A DNA stretch of 64,000 bases from Eupeodes corollae (lineage: Eukaryota > Arthropoda > Insecta > Diptera > Syrphidae). A model generated the notes under the pieces. The model was not told the origin of the DNA. It saw only the letters and a list, made by a program, of their open reading frames with translations, and made no database searches. Position 1 is the stretch's first letter, and each line of letters begins with the position of its first letter. This document shows, one piece after another, positions 1-11,210 of this stretch. The translations under genes were made by a program, and so were the position numbers. The stretch is taken from the NCBI RefSeq assembly GCF_945859685.1, contig NC_079148.1, positions 43,721,946 to 43,785,945 of the forward strand, in the 5' to 3' direction.

Positions 1-480
1 TAGATGATGAGAATGTCAATATGGTTCAATTTGGGCCATATAAGAAATTTGTTATCATCGTTATGTAGCGCTCGCTGATGACGGTGGACGCCTCACTAAC
101 GTGCGCTGTTTTCAAAAAAGTACCGACTAATTAATGAGCCGCCTCCGGGCCAAAATCCACACCAAACGATAACTTTTTAAGAATGTATTATAACCTGGGG
201 AACCTCGCGTGGGTTGGTGTCGTCCCATACGGCAATTTTGCTTGTTAACACAGCCATTAATCTAAAAAATGAGCCTCGACACTAAAGATGATTTTCGGCC
301 AAAATTTGGTTCCTCTTGGAAACTGTTCAAAGCCCAGTCAGCGAACAAGCGGCGCGTTGTCTATGGTCATGAGCTTTGAGCTCCTGGGTCAGTTGGATAT
401 TGCACGGGTTTAGACCCTAGTCCCGACGCAAAATTCGCTAAGTTGAAGCCTACGAAAGTTCGAGTTCTCGAATTACTTTG
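1..480 (-). pseudogene. mariner-like transposase remnant
   Basis: Minus-strand translation, with several frame changes, gives the usual order of a Tc1/mariner transposase. A 'QELKPHDHRQRR' linker comes near 390-340, then 'FADWAL' near 330, a 'SFFRLMAVLTSKIAVW' stretch near 275-225 matching the region after the first catalytic Asp, and 'VIVWCGFWPGG' near 165-130. The C-terminal catalytic part lies beyond the left edge. The family is related to, but not the same as, the DD41D copies at 8 and 20 kb. Frameshifts and stops make it a dead copy. Known: these proteins cut and paste DNA using a DDE/D triad. Inferred: family placement from motif order only. Confidence 0.7.
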
Positions 481-677
481 ACAAGACAAACAATGTTTTT
501 CAACAGTCTTTGGGATGATGAAACACAATACAACTTCGTCATAATGATGACAAGGGAAACAAATCGTGATATTTTTAAGGAGGTCCTCAGCAATATGCAT
601 ACAGTACAATAATTCTGAGCACCGATTTACATTGAGGATGTTCAAATGGTAGACATGTGCATTCAAGAGGACACAGG

Positions 678-2755
678 CGTCCACAGGTTTTCTCAAAACC
701 CACCTCTGTCTATCAACTCCTACTCTCACCTCCCCACGGTGAACATCGGGTCCCTAGTACCTCAAATGGAGATTTGGTTCCAACCCCAGTGGAAAGTTGT
801 TGGGGGCAGCAAACGAGAGAGGTGGGGAGAGGTGTTTCCACTTAGGCACCTCTCCTTATCCAGACGGCAGCGGAGGAATTACCGAGATGGAATCAACGGT
901 GGCGTCTACAGTTCCAGTAAGGTTGAACTACTTAGTGAACACTTTCTAGGGCTTCTTCGACTTATTCTGAGCCCGGGCCTATAAGGAGCGGTTTTATCCG
1001 GCTCCCCATCCTTGGAGTTATATTTAGGATCTGGCCCTCCAGGTTGGGGGTTGTGCGTCGGGGTGACTTCCTGGCCACGTAAAAGCTTTCATAGTTGCGA
1101 AGCACCAACAAACCTCGGATACGGACGGATTTACTGTTGACAACCCACGCAAACGAATAAAGGACAACGAACTTCGGATATGCACGTGGAATGTTAGGTC
1201 CCTTAACAGACCACGTGCGGCTGAAGAATTAGCGGAGGCCCTAGACCGCTATAAAGCAGACATCACCGCCATCCAGGATATACTATGGGATGGGCCGGGC
1301 AAAAAGAGGATGAAAAACTGCGATATTTACTATGGTGACTGCTAAAACGAAAACCAACAGCGCTTATTTGGATGCGACTTCGTCATTGGATCCAGACTTA
1401 GGCAAGAAGTATTGAGCATCAATGAGTCCCTCATGACCATCTGCATCAAGGCTAAGTTTGGCAACATTAGCCTGATATGCGCGCACGGCCCCACAAAAAA
1501 GAAAGATGACAACACCAAAGATATGTTCTTCGAGCTCGTGGACAAAACATATGAGCAGTGTACTAGCTACGATATTAAAATTGTCCTGGGAAGACATCTT
1601 TGGTGGAATAATCGGGAAGAACAGCCTGCACGAGAACACTTCAGACAACTGATTCAGGCTCATAGCTTTTGCTGCGAGGCGTAACATCATGTAGCCAGTA
1701 CGCGTTTTCCACGCCTCACATCCACAAAGGTACTTGGACTTCTCCTGATCAATCTACCGTCAATCACACTGACCATATTGCGATCGACGCCAGACACGCT
1801 TCCAACATCATGGATATACGAACTTTCCGAGGAGCTAACATCGACTCGGACCACTACTTGGCTACAGGTAGCACTTCAGATTTTCAGACCCAAGGCAAAA
1901 CAGGGAGGTGCTGGGAGAAGGTACAACGTCGAACGGCTACAATCGCCAGAGATCGCTAAATCCTTTTCAAACCGAGTTATAAGTAACCTCCCTCGAAGTT
2001 CTCTGCCGCCAACACAATGTATCGAAAACCAGTGGCAACATTGCCAAGATGCAATCAGAGAGGCCGCCTCTGATGTGCTGTGTTTCAAAAAGCCACCAAC
2101 AAGGAACCCCTGGTTTAATGAGGAATGTCGGCAGGCAAATGCAGCCAAACAACAGGCACGCAAAGCGGCGCTGCATAAAAGGACGAGAACTGCTCATGAG
2201 CTCTATGGGCAGAAGAGGCGAGAGGAACGCCGACTTTTCAGAAAGAAAAAGAGAGGGCATGAGAAGCTTGTGGTCAAAGATGTTGAGAGGTTTAAAAGCA
2301 GAAAAGAAGTTCGAAAGTTTTATGAACAGGTAAAACGAAATTCACAAGTACATAAACCTAGAACCAAAGGCTGCAAAGACGAAAGAGGAAACATCATAGT
2401 GGAACCGCAGTCAATGCTGAGTATATGGACGAACCACTTCTGCATATTGTATAACGGCGACGAAGAACCGAATTCCGCTGTCAGGCAAGATGATCAACAT
2501 AGACGACGAAAGCCAACAATCCCGTCCTCCCGACTTAGACGAAGTAAAGATTGCCATATCCAAGCTGAAGTCTAATAAAGCCGCTGGAGCGGATGGCTTG
2601 AATGCCGAGCTCTTTAAAGCAGCTGGAGATAAGTTAATTAGGAGCATGCACCAACTTATCTGTAAGATATGGTCGGAAGAAAGAATGCCCGATGAATGGA
2701 GCCTCAGTATTGTTTGCCCGATCCTGAAAAAAGGAAAAAAGGAAAAATTATCTTG
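678..2755 (+). pseudogene. RTE-like LINE, copy A (5' half)
   Basis: Begins with a roughly 490-bp leader also found at the 5' end of the copy at 23.6-26.5 kb; both start at GCGTCCACAGG, so this is probably the true 5' end. The apurinic-like endonuclease domain starts near 1170 with 'LRICTWNVRSLNRP' and continues through 'ISLICAHGPT'. A stop lies at about 1343, and roughly 29 bp are missing near 1588, removing the GDFNAK metal-binding motif kept in the other copy. A basic linker follows (1950-2450). The reverse transcriptase begins at about 2490 with 'DEVKIAISKLKSNKAAGADG' and is cut off after 'WSLSIVCPILKKG'. There is no palm domain and no 3' end. This type of protein is often annotated as craniofacial development protein 2-like. 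Confidence 0.85.
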
Positions 2756-2799
2756 AAGAACACAAACTTCTTGATAACCGGCAGTAGGATTTTCATTGC

Positions 2800-3107
2800 A
2801 ATAGTGGAACAAATCTTTACATTGTTTTGAAGTGAAAGTAAGATTCAAGAAATATTCGACGGGTTCAAATCTGATATTTACAAAATAAACGCTGGTGTGC
2901 CCCAGGGTTCTGTTTTGTTTCCGACAATCTTTCTTATTTTTACAAATGATGTTTTGTCTGAAACTTCTAACCCTCTAAATGTTTTTACTGATAACAGTAC
3001 CTCCAGTTTTTCAAATTAATTTTAAGATTCTCATCCTCGATCTTCGGATGTGGACTACCAACGGCAGCATATGATAAGCTTAGTAAATTCTGATATTGAC
3101 AGTATAA
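2800..3107 (+). pseudogene. CR1/L2-like LINE, reverse transcriptase piece
   Basis: Translation gives 'IFDGFKSDIYKINAGVPQGS' (fingers/palm motif B, PQGSV.P), then 'FLIFTNDVLSETSNPLNVF' and a degraded ADD motif (TDNS), followed by 'SLVNSDIDSI'. The same order and residues occur in the minus-strand copy at 14.1-15.4 kb, so both belong to one family. Its C-terminal end seems to continue at 3533-3860 after an RTE fragment. The clade is a guess from the PQGSVLSP and ND.L pattern. It is non-functional. Confidence 0.7.
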
Positions 3108-3532
3108 GTAAGGTACTTACTACTTACTTAGGTCCTCAGACCTGTTAAACCCGTTAGGAACCTCTTAAGAGGCATAGAGCCTCTACTACGCCTACGCAAC
3201 ATCGTGTACGGTTTCCAGAGATGTGTTTCAGGTCCCTCCAATTCTTGTCTAGTGACGCTGATTCCTCCTCGACTGTTCTTTGCCATTGCCATTTACGCCT
3301 TCGTATTATAGAGTCTATAAGTTCCTGAACTGTCCTTCTATGAAGGACCTCATTTGATATACGGTTTGGCCAGAAAATCCTTACGATATTACGAAGACAT
3401 CTATTCACAAAGGTTTGCAGCTTTTTTCTAATGGCTGAAGTAACCTTCCAAGCATTGTACCATGGGGAATCAACAACTATTTAGAATTTAATGCTTTCAA
3501 ACTTTTGTATCTTTCGAGTATCGTCGTAAGGT
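3108..3532 (-). pseudogene. second RTE lineage, 3' end fragment
   Basis: The minus-strand ORF reads 'TFVNRCLRNIVRIFWPNRIS', 'NEVLHRRT' and 'RRRKWQW', the classic RTE C-terminus (usual form: CLR.I..I.WP..ISN..L...T.....I..RKW.W.GH). Past KWQW the frame shifts and the GH motif is lost; 'GNRTRC' corresponds to the usual GxRxRGRP. The element ends in a TAAG-type tail (TAAGTAAGTAGTAAG in sense) at 3108-3130. It differs clearly from the main RTE family in this window. Possible 7-bp GTAAGGT target duplications lie at 3108-3114 and 3526-3532, inside the CR1/L2-like LINE. Confidence 0.7.
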
Positions 3533-3860
3533 TTCATGCCTGTCATTATTTTATAGCTACTTCCATAAGCAATGCTCTAATGAAAAAGCCAGTTGCACTA
3601 TTACCCTAAAAGCATTTAACCGTAATGCCTGTTCTTCTAGGAATGCTCATCAGTTTACCCTTTAGCCCAATTTCTGACTCACTATAGAGTACAGATATTC
3701 TTTCTTAAGACGCACTACACGAATGTGGAATGCTTTACCAGACTCAATATTTCTCACTCATTACAATATACATACATACATTCAAAAACAATGTGCTTCG
3801 TTATTATTTTGCTGATCCTATCCTCCATCAAGTCCTTGGAAGAAATGTTGAATGTTGAAA
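3533..3860 (+). pseudogene. CR1/L2-like LINE, C-terminal piece
   Basis: The translation includes 'RRTTRMWNALPDSIF' and 'HYNIHTFKNNV', the typical end of CR1/L2/Jockey-type reverse transcriptase polyproteins (RT.R.WNSLP......YN...FK...). There are stop codons upstream. It is probably the downstream part of the LINE at 2800-3107, split by the RTE fragment. About 200 residues between the two pieces are missing, so a deletion accompanied or followed the insertion. Confidence 0.6.
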
Positions 3861-5114
3861 CCGCTTTTTTCTGACTATGAGCGCATACAAAAAAGATCGC
3901 AATTCGAATTAGGATTTCGGACACAGCACTAAAAATTAAATAGAAACAATTTATTAAAAAAAAATAAAGGAATTCAATTCAAGGTTCAAGGATAGAGTTA
4001 AAGGAAGACCCGTTAGTCCTCTCATAGCTAATGAGAAATTGCAAAAACTAATTAAGATACTTTGGTTTTTGCTTCGTGAAAACATCTTTCTTTTAAATTT
4101 GTTTTTAATAATCACAAAGACATGCTTTGCCAAAAAATTAACCAGTGTTCATATTATTTTGGTCATAGCTGTAGATAAATGTTTTCAAGGTTATTTATTG
4201 GACTTTTCAAAATAATTAAAAACTAAAAGGTCAAGTGGATCTAAGAGTTGAAAATGAGATAAGTGCTGAGTGGTGTTTTTTTTTTTAAAACTAATTATTG
4301 TATAAATATGAACATCGCTTAATTATATTTAAAGCTTTGCTAAACAAATTTCACATTAAATCAGAAAGATTCATATATGTAACTTGTGTTTTTATTCTTT
4401 TTAAGTAGTTCTAAAGTCAAGTTGAGACTCTCTAACTTTAGTATGCACAATTTTATTTTTACACATTTATATGAATGTCAAGTTCTTACTATTGAAGTAA
4501 GTATTTACATCCTTTACATTTGCATTGCGCTGAACTGCCGCATCGCTTAAGGGTCATATGTCAAGTTAAACTATAGTATAGAGTTGTAATGTTACTGGAG
4601 GAAGACTGGATCAAAAAGATAAAGCAAGCCAATCTTCATTGTTGTGTTTATATTCACGTAGAGGAGGGTTGCAGTGCATAGTATCATCAACTTCTAGCTT
4701 CAGGTGACAGCTTTTTTTATTTTGTTAAAATGGCTTGAAATGTTAAAAGACAACAAAAAAAACATTGACATAAGCAAAGTGCCTTAATGTGTTTTGTTTA
4801 GTTTTTTTGTCTTCTTTTTTTGTTTAAATGAAGGATAAAGATGATGACTGGAGCTGACATTTTCTTGTAAAGAAGCTTTCAACTCTTATCTAAAATTGAA
4901 ATTAGTAGGAAGCCATTCTAGATTTCATCAAACTTTAAACTTCTTTTGAATGTATAAGGAATTTTAAATTGATTGTTAAGTAAATAGGTTTTAAAAAGCC
5001 TTATTGAGTGTAGTGTAAAGAAGTTGACAAATTTTTCAACTTCTCGAATATCGTTAGACAAATAATAATTAACTTTAGAATAGTAAAGTTTATAAATTGT
5101 AAACAAAATACACA
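3861..5114. other. AT-rich stretch, no gene seen
   Basis: Only short ORFs (65 codons or fewer) with no recognisable motif. Homopolymer T and A runs are common. I see no splice-consistent coding pattern, tRNA or repeat that matches elsewhere in the window. Confidence 0.6.
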
Positions 5115-5116
5115 TA

Positions 5117-5357
5117 GTCCAAAAAGTCTCCGTACAGCAGATTTTTTTTTGTTGATTCTAAGATAAAATATTTATTATAATTTATTATTAAATAAGTATT
5201 TTGAAAATCACAATCACAATCTTTCAAAATTTGGTAAAAAGTTAATGGTGGAAACTAAGTTTTTTTCAATGTTACCACTTTGGTTTTTACATTAATTCGT
5301 AGTACGTTTTTTTCAAAAAACACTAAAATTAGGCTTCTGTACGGAGACTTTTTGGAC
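5117..5357. mobile_element. Tc1/mariner-type MITE
   Basis: A 241-bp AT-rich element is bounded by perfect 21-bp terminal inverted repeats. The left end begins GTCCAAAAAGTCTCCG and the right end is its exact reverse complement. TA dinucleotides lie directly outside both ends (5115-5116 and 5358-5359), the target duplication of Tc1/mariner transposons. No ORF inside. The perfect inverted repeats suggest relatively recent movement by a transposase encoded elsewhere. Confidence 0.85.
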
Positions 5358-5540
5358 TAAGTGTTTTAGGAGACGAGTAAGAATATTGATTTCAAAGCTA
5401 TTCTATATCTTACATAATATTTTTAGGAAAAACTAGTTGAATATTTAGATAAATCCAATTGACTGTTTCATAAAAATTTATTAAATAATCATTTAGTACA
5501 GTTTTTTGGATTCGAATGAGGGTACTTATTTTGAAAAAAT

Positions 5541-6411
5541 AAGGCTGGGATGCGACCCACACTGATAACATACCATCCCGTCTGTAGATTTGTCTTGCTC
5601 AAAAGTTTGTAGGTTTTCGTCTTGGGTTAAAAAAGTTGTCAGTTGAATTATTCTCAAAAAGAGGAAAATTACCAATGATATTTTTCATATAAAAAATTAG
5701 TTTAGTTTGAAATTCTTGTTTTGTAAAATAGATTTTTATTCGAAAACAATTTTTTCCAATTTAAGTGGCACTTCTTAAATTTTTACAAATTGAATGAATG
5801 AAATTAATATTATTATACATTTTTACCAAATTTGCGTACTATTTCTTGTCGATTTTATTTTTTATGAAAAAACCGACTGCTGGATTTTTATAAAAAAAAA
5901 AACTACTGAATATCGAAAACAATACTTTCTGTGAAATAAAACAAATTTTGAAGAGAATATTTTTAATTTTTGAAAAGCTATTTGAATCGAAAGTAATTTT
6001 TAACAAGTTTAAGTATTGTTGGGCTTTTATTTTTTGTAAGAAAACTGTCAATTAAATTTTTCTCAAAATTGTAATGAAAGTTGACAACAATATTTTTCAA
6101 AAGATAACCATGACCTAAAATTTTTGAAAAGATATTTGAGTCGCAATTCAGTTTTTGCCAATTTTAAGTAAAGTTTTTTTAAGATTTTTATTTTTTATAA
6201 AAAAAAACTGTCAATTCGATGTTTCTCAAAATTTTCCCAGATGTTAACAAAGTTATTTTTCGTTGCATACAATTGTTTTGGAGATAAAATCATTTTGTAT
6301 TCGTAAAATTTTTGAGGTGACACATTTTTTTTGAGTTTTTTTGATTTATAAAAACCCGATTTTGGATTGTTTTTTCCAAAAAATATACTTGTTTGGTATC
6401 ACGTTACAATA
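5541..6411 (+). repeat. DR repeat, copy 1 (outer end and subunits)
   Basis: Starts with the hallmark AAGGCTGGGATGCGACCC, then runs of related 150-170-bp AT-rich subunits carrying phrases like 'CTGTCAATT', 'TTTCTCAAAATTTT' and 'TTTTTACCAA'. It leads to a segment ending TATCACGTTACAATATATTG, where an I/LOA LINE is inserted. The same order occurs at 44.3, 51.5 (inverted) and 61-64 kb (inverted). No protein is encoded. I regard it as a non-autonomous dispersed element; its class is unknown. Confidence 0.75.
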
Positions 6412-7631
6412 TATTGTATAAAACTGAATTTATGTCGCTTCGCACGACCCCGTCTGCGGCACTGGACACCTTGCTCTACCTTAGACCTCTTGACATATTT
6501 AGTAAACAAATAGCTGCAAGCTCTGCTATTCGCCTCAATGCTTCGTCGCAGTGGACTAACACAACATTGGCCTCTCCTCCGTAATTCTAAGTTACTTAGA
6601 ATCAATTCCAAAGCACACAGACTACAAAACTTCCAGATTTCTATACCTACCAGATCTTTTTGGGAGGATAGGACATTCTTGGAGGATGAGTCAATCCATT
6701 TTTACACAGATGGGTCAAAAACAAAAGAAGGGGTTGGTGGAGGTGTGTACTCTGAACGACTCAAATTAAGTATCTCATTCCGCTTTCCCAATCATTGTAG
6801 CGTGTTCCAGGCGGAACTTTTGGCGATAAGACAAAGTCTTGTCTTGGCTCAAACATATCAACATCTGATATCCGTATTTTCTCTGATAGCCAGGCCGCTA
6901 TCAAATCACTGGACTTTGTCTCTACAAACTCTATAACAGTCCATAACTGTCGATCATCTGTAATGGAGATTGCGCAACAGTTTAATATTCACCTTTGCTG
7001 GGTGCCGGGCCATAGAGACATTCCAGGTAACTGTAAGGCAGATGAACTCGCCAGGAACGGTACAGTACAGCCCATGCTACCACGTTTGGCAAGTACTGAC
7101 ATACCAATCGCTACTTGTAAACTGCTGCAAGACGCTATGAGGAGGGCAGGCACCAGGTGGAACAACATCACCACGTGTCAAGTCACAAAATACATCTGGC
7201 CAACACTGGATTTAAAACGTTCAAGGTGCATGATCTCTCTCTAAGCAGATCGCATATAAGCTCGATAATAGGTGTCATAACTGGACACTGTCTAATAGGA
7301 AAGCACGCCACAAGACTAGGCGTATTCTCAAATGACTTTTGCAGAAGCTGTATAGACGAGGAAGAGGAAGAAACGGTTCTTTATCTTCTCTGCACATGCC
7401 CTGCTCTAGCTCGAAAACGCAAGAATTACCTAGGAGAATTCTTCTTTAACGATCTAAACGATCTGAATCATATCGGTATAATTAGCCTTACACGTTTCGT
7501 AAGGGACTCAAGCTGGTTCCATTGAGCTTAGGAGGAAGCCTCAAGATTCATGTGGTATCACAATGGGCCATTAAACTGGCCTAAGTGTGTCCGTTTCCAT
7601 CTTGGACAGCCACTATAACCTAACCTAACCT
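6412..7631 (+). pseudogene. I/LOA-group LINE, copy 1 (3' half)
   Basis: A 5'-truncated copy starting within the reverse transcriptase C-terminus ('SLRTTPSAALDTLLYLRPLD'). The RNase H domain follows: 'FYTDGSKTKEGVGGGVYS' with the first Asp near 6709, 'FQAELLAI' with the Glu near 6815, then a frame shift from a small deletion after 6840. The domain ends with 'HLCWVPGHRDIPGNCKADEL' (6990-7050). A C-terminal cysteine/histidine cluster (CRSC...CTC) lies near 7340-7400. The tail is CAGCCACTATAACCTAACCTAACCT, so the 3' end carries an AACCT repeat. It sits inside DR copy 1, which resumes at 7632. Frameshifted and dead. Confidence 0.85.
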
Positions 7632-7988
7632 CTACCGTTTTTGGTTCGTAAGATATTTAGGGTTAACCAACATTTTCACTTTGTTTTTAAACTGCTTTGG
7701 TAAAATAACCGGCCTCGCAATTTTCTTGACAGCCCTTTTTGCATCTTTTTGCCTTATTATATGTATAACAAAAATTATTTTAAGTCGATATCTCTTCTGG
7801 TTCTTGAGCCATGGACGACGAAAAAAGCTTCCCGATCGTACGTAGACGCACGCACAGACATCTCTCTTGAAGTCTTTTGGATAGACTCTAGGGACCTTGA
7901 AACGACGGGGACTATAACTTTCTATGGGATTTTAATAAAATTTCAAGTAAAAAATATGAAATTACTAAATTTTTCACAAGACAGCTTA
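7632..7988 (+). repeat. DR repeat, copy 1 (end module)
   Basis: Continues DR after the LINE insertion ('CGTTTTTGGTTCGTAAGATA') and runs into the conserved end module: TGTATAACAAAAATTATTTT, GGTTCTTGAGCCATGGACGA, CACGCACGCACAGACATC, then CTATGGGATTTTAATAA. The module recurs at 9186, 45260, 47515 and, inverted, 50580. No coding capacity. Confidence 0.75.
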
Positions 7989-7990
7989 TA

Positions 7991-9183
7991 AAGGGTGATT
8001 TTTTTGAGGTTAGGATTTTCATGCATTAGTATTTGGCAGTTCACGCGGGATTTCAGACATGGTGTCAAAGAGAGAGATGCTCAGTATGCTTTGACATAAT
8101 CGACCAAGTGAGCAAACAATTAATGCGATTGTGACCAAGTTTCACACTCAGTTTACTTTATTGGACATTAAACCAACCGCACGAATGCGTACAGTGCGTA
8201 CAGAAGAGAATATTGCGTCTGTTTCTGAGAGTGTTGCTGAAGACCGTGAAATGTCGATTCGTCGCCGTTCGCAGCAATTGGGTTTGTGTTATTCGACCAC
8301 ATGGAAGATTTTACGCAAAGATCTTGGTGTAAAACCGTATAAAATACAGCTCGTGCAAGAACAGAAGCCGAACGATCTGCCACAACGTCGAATTTTCAGT
8401 GAATGGGCCCCAGAAAAGTTGGCAGAAAATCCGCTTTTTTATCGACAAATTTTGTTCAGCGATGAGGCTTATTTCTGGTTGAATGGCTACGTAAATAAGC
8501 AAAATTGCCGCATTTGGAGTGAAGAGCAACCAAAAGCCGTTCAAGAACTGCCCATGCATCCCGAAAAATGCACTGTTTGGTGTGGTTTGTACGCTGGTGG
8601 AATCATTGGACCGTATTTTTTCAAAGATGCTGTTAGACGCAACGTTACGGTGAATGGCGATAGCTATCGTTCAATGCTAACAAACTTTTTGTTGCCAAAA
8701 ATGGAAGAACTGAACTTGGTTGACATGTATTTTCAACAAGATGGCGCTACATGCCACACAGCTCGCGATTCTATGGCCATTTTGAGGGAAAACTTCGGAG
8801 AAGAATTCATCTCAAGGAATGGACCGGTAAGTTGGCCACCAAGATCATGCGATTTGACGCCTTTAGACTATTTTTTGTGGGGCTACGTCAAGTCTAAAGT
8901 CTACACAAATAAGCCAGCAACTATTCCAGCTTTGGAAGACAACATTTCCGAAGAAATTCGGGCTATTCCGGCCGAAATGCTCGAAAAAGTTACCCAAAAT
9001 TGGACTTTCCGAATGGACCACCTAAGACGCAGCCGCGGTCAGCATTTAAATGAAATTATCTTCAAAAAGTAAATGTCATGGACCAATCTAACGTTTCAAA
9101 TAAAGAATCGATGAGATTTTGCAAATTGTATGCGTTTTTTTTTTTTTTTTAAAGTTCTCAAGCTCTCAAAAAACCGCACCGTT
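7991..9183 (+). mobile_element. DD41D (rosa-like) mariner transposon, copy 1
   Basis: A 1.19-kb element with imperfect inverted ends: left AAGGGTGATTTTTTTGAGG, right the complement-like CTCTCAAAAAACCGCACCGTT. TA duplications flank it at 7989-7990 and 9184-9185. The left end matches the end of copy 2 at 20972. It carries one transposase gene, described separately. A T-rich run near 9136-9150 precedes the right end. Confidence 0.85.
8095..9072 (+). pseudogene. DD41D mariner transposase, N-terminally deleted
   Basis: An open frame of about 325 codons. It has the end of the helix-turn-helix part ('RRRSQQLGLCYSTTWKILRK'), the linker 'QEQKPNDLPQRRIFSEW' and the catalytic core. Counting from the 'TKFHTQ' stretch (residue 2), the triad is Asp111 (FSDEA), Asp204 (QQDGATCHTA) and Asp246 (LTPLDYFLWG). 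The last two are separated by 41 residues, hence DD41D. Compared with copy 2, about 116 bp including the ATG and the first 44 residues are missing, between two ACAT repeats near 8096; an upstream TGA closes the frame. Known: such enzymes excise and insert transposons at TA. Inferred: inactive, because the first DNA-binding motif is lost. Confidence 0.9.
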
Positions 9184-9185
9184 TA

Positions 9186-9366
9186 TGTGTAACAAAATTT
9201 ATTTGAAGTCGATATCTCTACTAGTTCTTAAGCAATGGACGACGAAAAAAAGCTTCCGTAACGTACGTATACGCACGCACAGACATCTCTCTTGAAGTCT
9301 TTTAGATAGACTCTAGGGACCTTGAAACCACGGGGACTATAACTTTCTATGGGATTTTAATAACAT
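9186..9366 (+). repeat. second copy of the DR end module
   Basis: About 180 bp closely repeat 7757-7945 in direct orientation: TGTGTAACAAAATTTATTTG, 'GGACGACGAAAAAAAGCTTC', CACGCACGCACAGACATC, CTATGGGATTTTAATAA. The DD41D transposon sits exactly between the two copies. The empty site would read TTATATGTGTAAC, much like the start of the first copy (TTATATGTATAAC), so the transposon probably landed at a boundary in a pre-existing tandem pair. Confidence 0.7.
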
Positions 9367-11210
9367 TGAAAAAAAAAACTATTAAAATCACATGATCTTG
9401 TAAAATTTTACAAATTCAAAGCAATTTTAAATATAATTTTACCTTATAAAAGTAATTGTGGATAAATAATTACTCTTATAATTATAAAATCATAAATATT
9501 AAAAATGTTGTCAAAACCTTCAAAACCCAATTATGTATTTAAAAAAGTACCCACATTCACAGTTTTTTGATAAGTCTAACCAAAATATTGTGATGCTGAT
9601 GAGAATATTTTAGTTTACTAAAAAAGTAAATTAAAAATAGATACAAGTATTCTCCCCTTTTTGTAGGTTTTACTCTGTGTAATCAGTGAAGCGTTTATCC
9701 ACCCATATTCCAAATGAAAATACAAAAATATTTACTACTCTTTCGTTACGCTTTCTGTTATAATTTAAAACAACACAAAATTTTTATTTTTTTTTTTGTT
9801 GTAAGTTTGCCGATTCCGCAGGCAAAGAAGAAGTCTCTCAAGTGCATTTTGTGCTTCATTAAAATTGTTCGCTCAACGAGCGAATGAGCGATTGAATGAA
9901 CTTTATGTGCATCTGATAAAATTTATTTGCAAAAAAAAAAAAATAATAATACAACAACAAAAAAACGAAAAAGAAAAGCAAACCAAAGAATAATGAACCC
10001 CATTGTTGATAAAGGCGGGTGGGCTTTTGTGGGTTGAGGTAAATGCACTCTCTGATGCGCTATCTGAAACGATGGTGTTTGAACGACTCTATTTTGAAGA
10101 GGATTTTTAGTTCATATCCAAACTTAACAACAACACCCTTTGTATCCACTCAACCAACAACAACTGTTTTGTCTTGTTTGTTTGTTATCTTGATGATAAT
10201 ATTATTTTCACATAACCAATGCTGGATTAGTCCAAGCCTTAAAAAAGATACAAATTATTTCATTTGAAAAGAATTGTACAAAGCCTTAAAAGAAACATAC
10301 AAATTAAAGCTTAATACTCTTACGTTTAAGGCTTTTCAGAAGCTAATTGACTAAATCCGGCACTGGATTAAACACCACCGTTTTCAGTTCAAAAACAAAA
10401 CAACAATAACAAAAAGAAGAAGAAAAAAAAAAACATACACAAAGTCAAACTTTTCGTCCTGATTGTTGTTTATTTGTCTTTGGTATAAACTCGTTGTGCT
10501 GACTTAAAGTTTTTTGTCTTTCAACGGTATAATATGGTTAAGTTTACAATTATATATATTTATAGGAAATCTTTGATCTAACTTTGATAATTTGATTTTG
10601 CTGAGGTTTGATGAAAGTTTGGCGCAGCTTATTAGCAAGCTAGAAGTTTTAGAAAGGAGTGCGAAGTTTGATAAAGACACATCTTTGTTTCTTTTTTTCC
10701 GAATGAGTTATGTACTATGTTTTTGACAGCAAGGTAGGTACTAAAGTTTTATATAATGTTGATGAAATTATTTATTTTAACTTTGTGAATGGAGAAGTTT
10801 ATATTTGTACATAATGTGGAAAGTTGAAAATAGCTTGAAGAAATGTTAGGTATGAATTAAGGCGGGTATGCATACAAAAGTACATGAAAACCATATTTAA
10901 GAACACCCTTGTGATAAGAACCTAGGTATCTGCTTTTCGAAAAATCTTAAGCTCCTCAAATCACATAGCTCCAGATTTCATTAATAATTCTTCAAGTTGT
11001 CAAATAGCAAATTTTGACATTTTTCGACATCTCAAGGTCCATATCATTTAAATGAATCGTTTTTAAAAAGATTTCTAATAGTGCCTGTGTACGTTAAAGT
11101 TGCGAATACCTTTTGAAGTAGGCCATAATCTATAGACGAGTACAGATATCAATTTAAACTCAACTTCAAGTCACAGTTTTTTAATGCATAAACCAAAATT
11201 ATCATTAAAT
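9367..11210. other. AT-rich stretch, no gene seen
   Basis: No ORF above about 75 codons and no recognisable motif. Poly-A and poly-T runs occur near 9780-9800, 9930-9960 and 10420-10435. Nothing in it matches the repeat families of the window. Confidence 0.55.

Noticed and set aside
8131..9072. 313-codon transposase frame as an active gene
   Set aside because: The first codon of that frame is GTG, not ATG. Comparison with copy 2 shows the true start and first 44 residues are deleted and an upstream TGA closes the frame.
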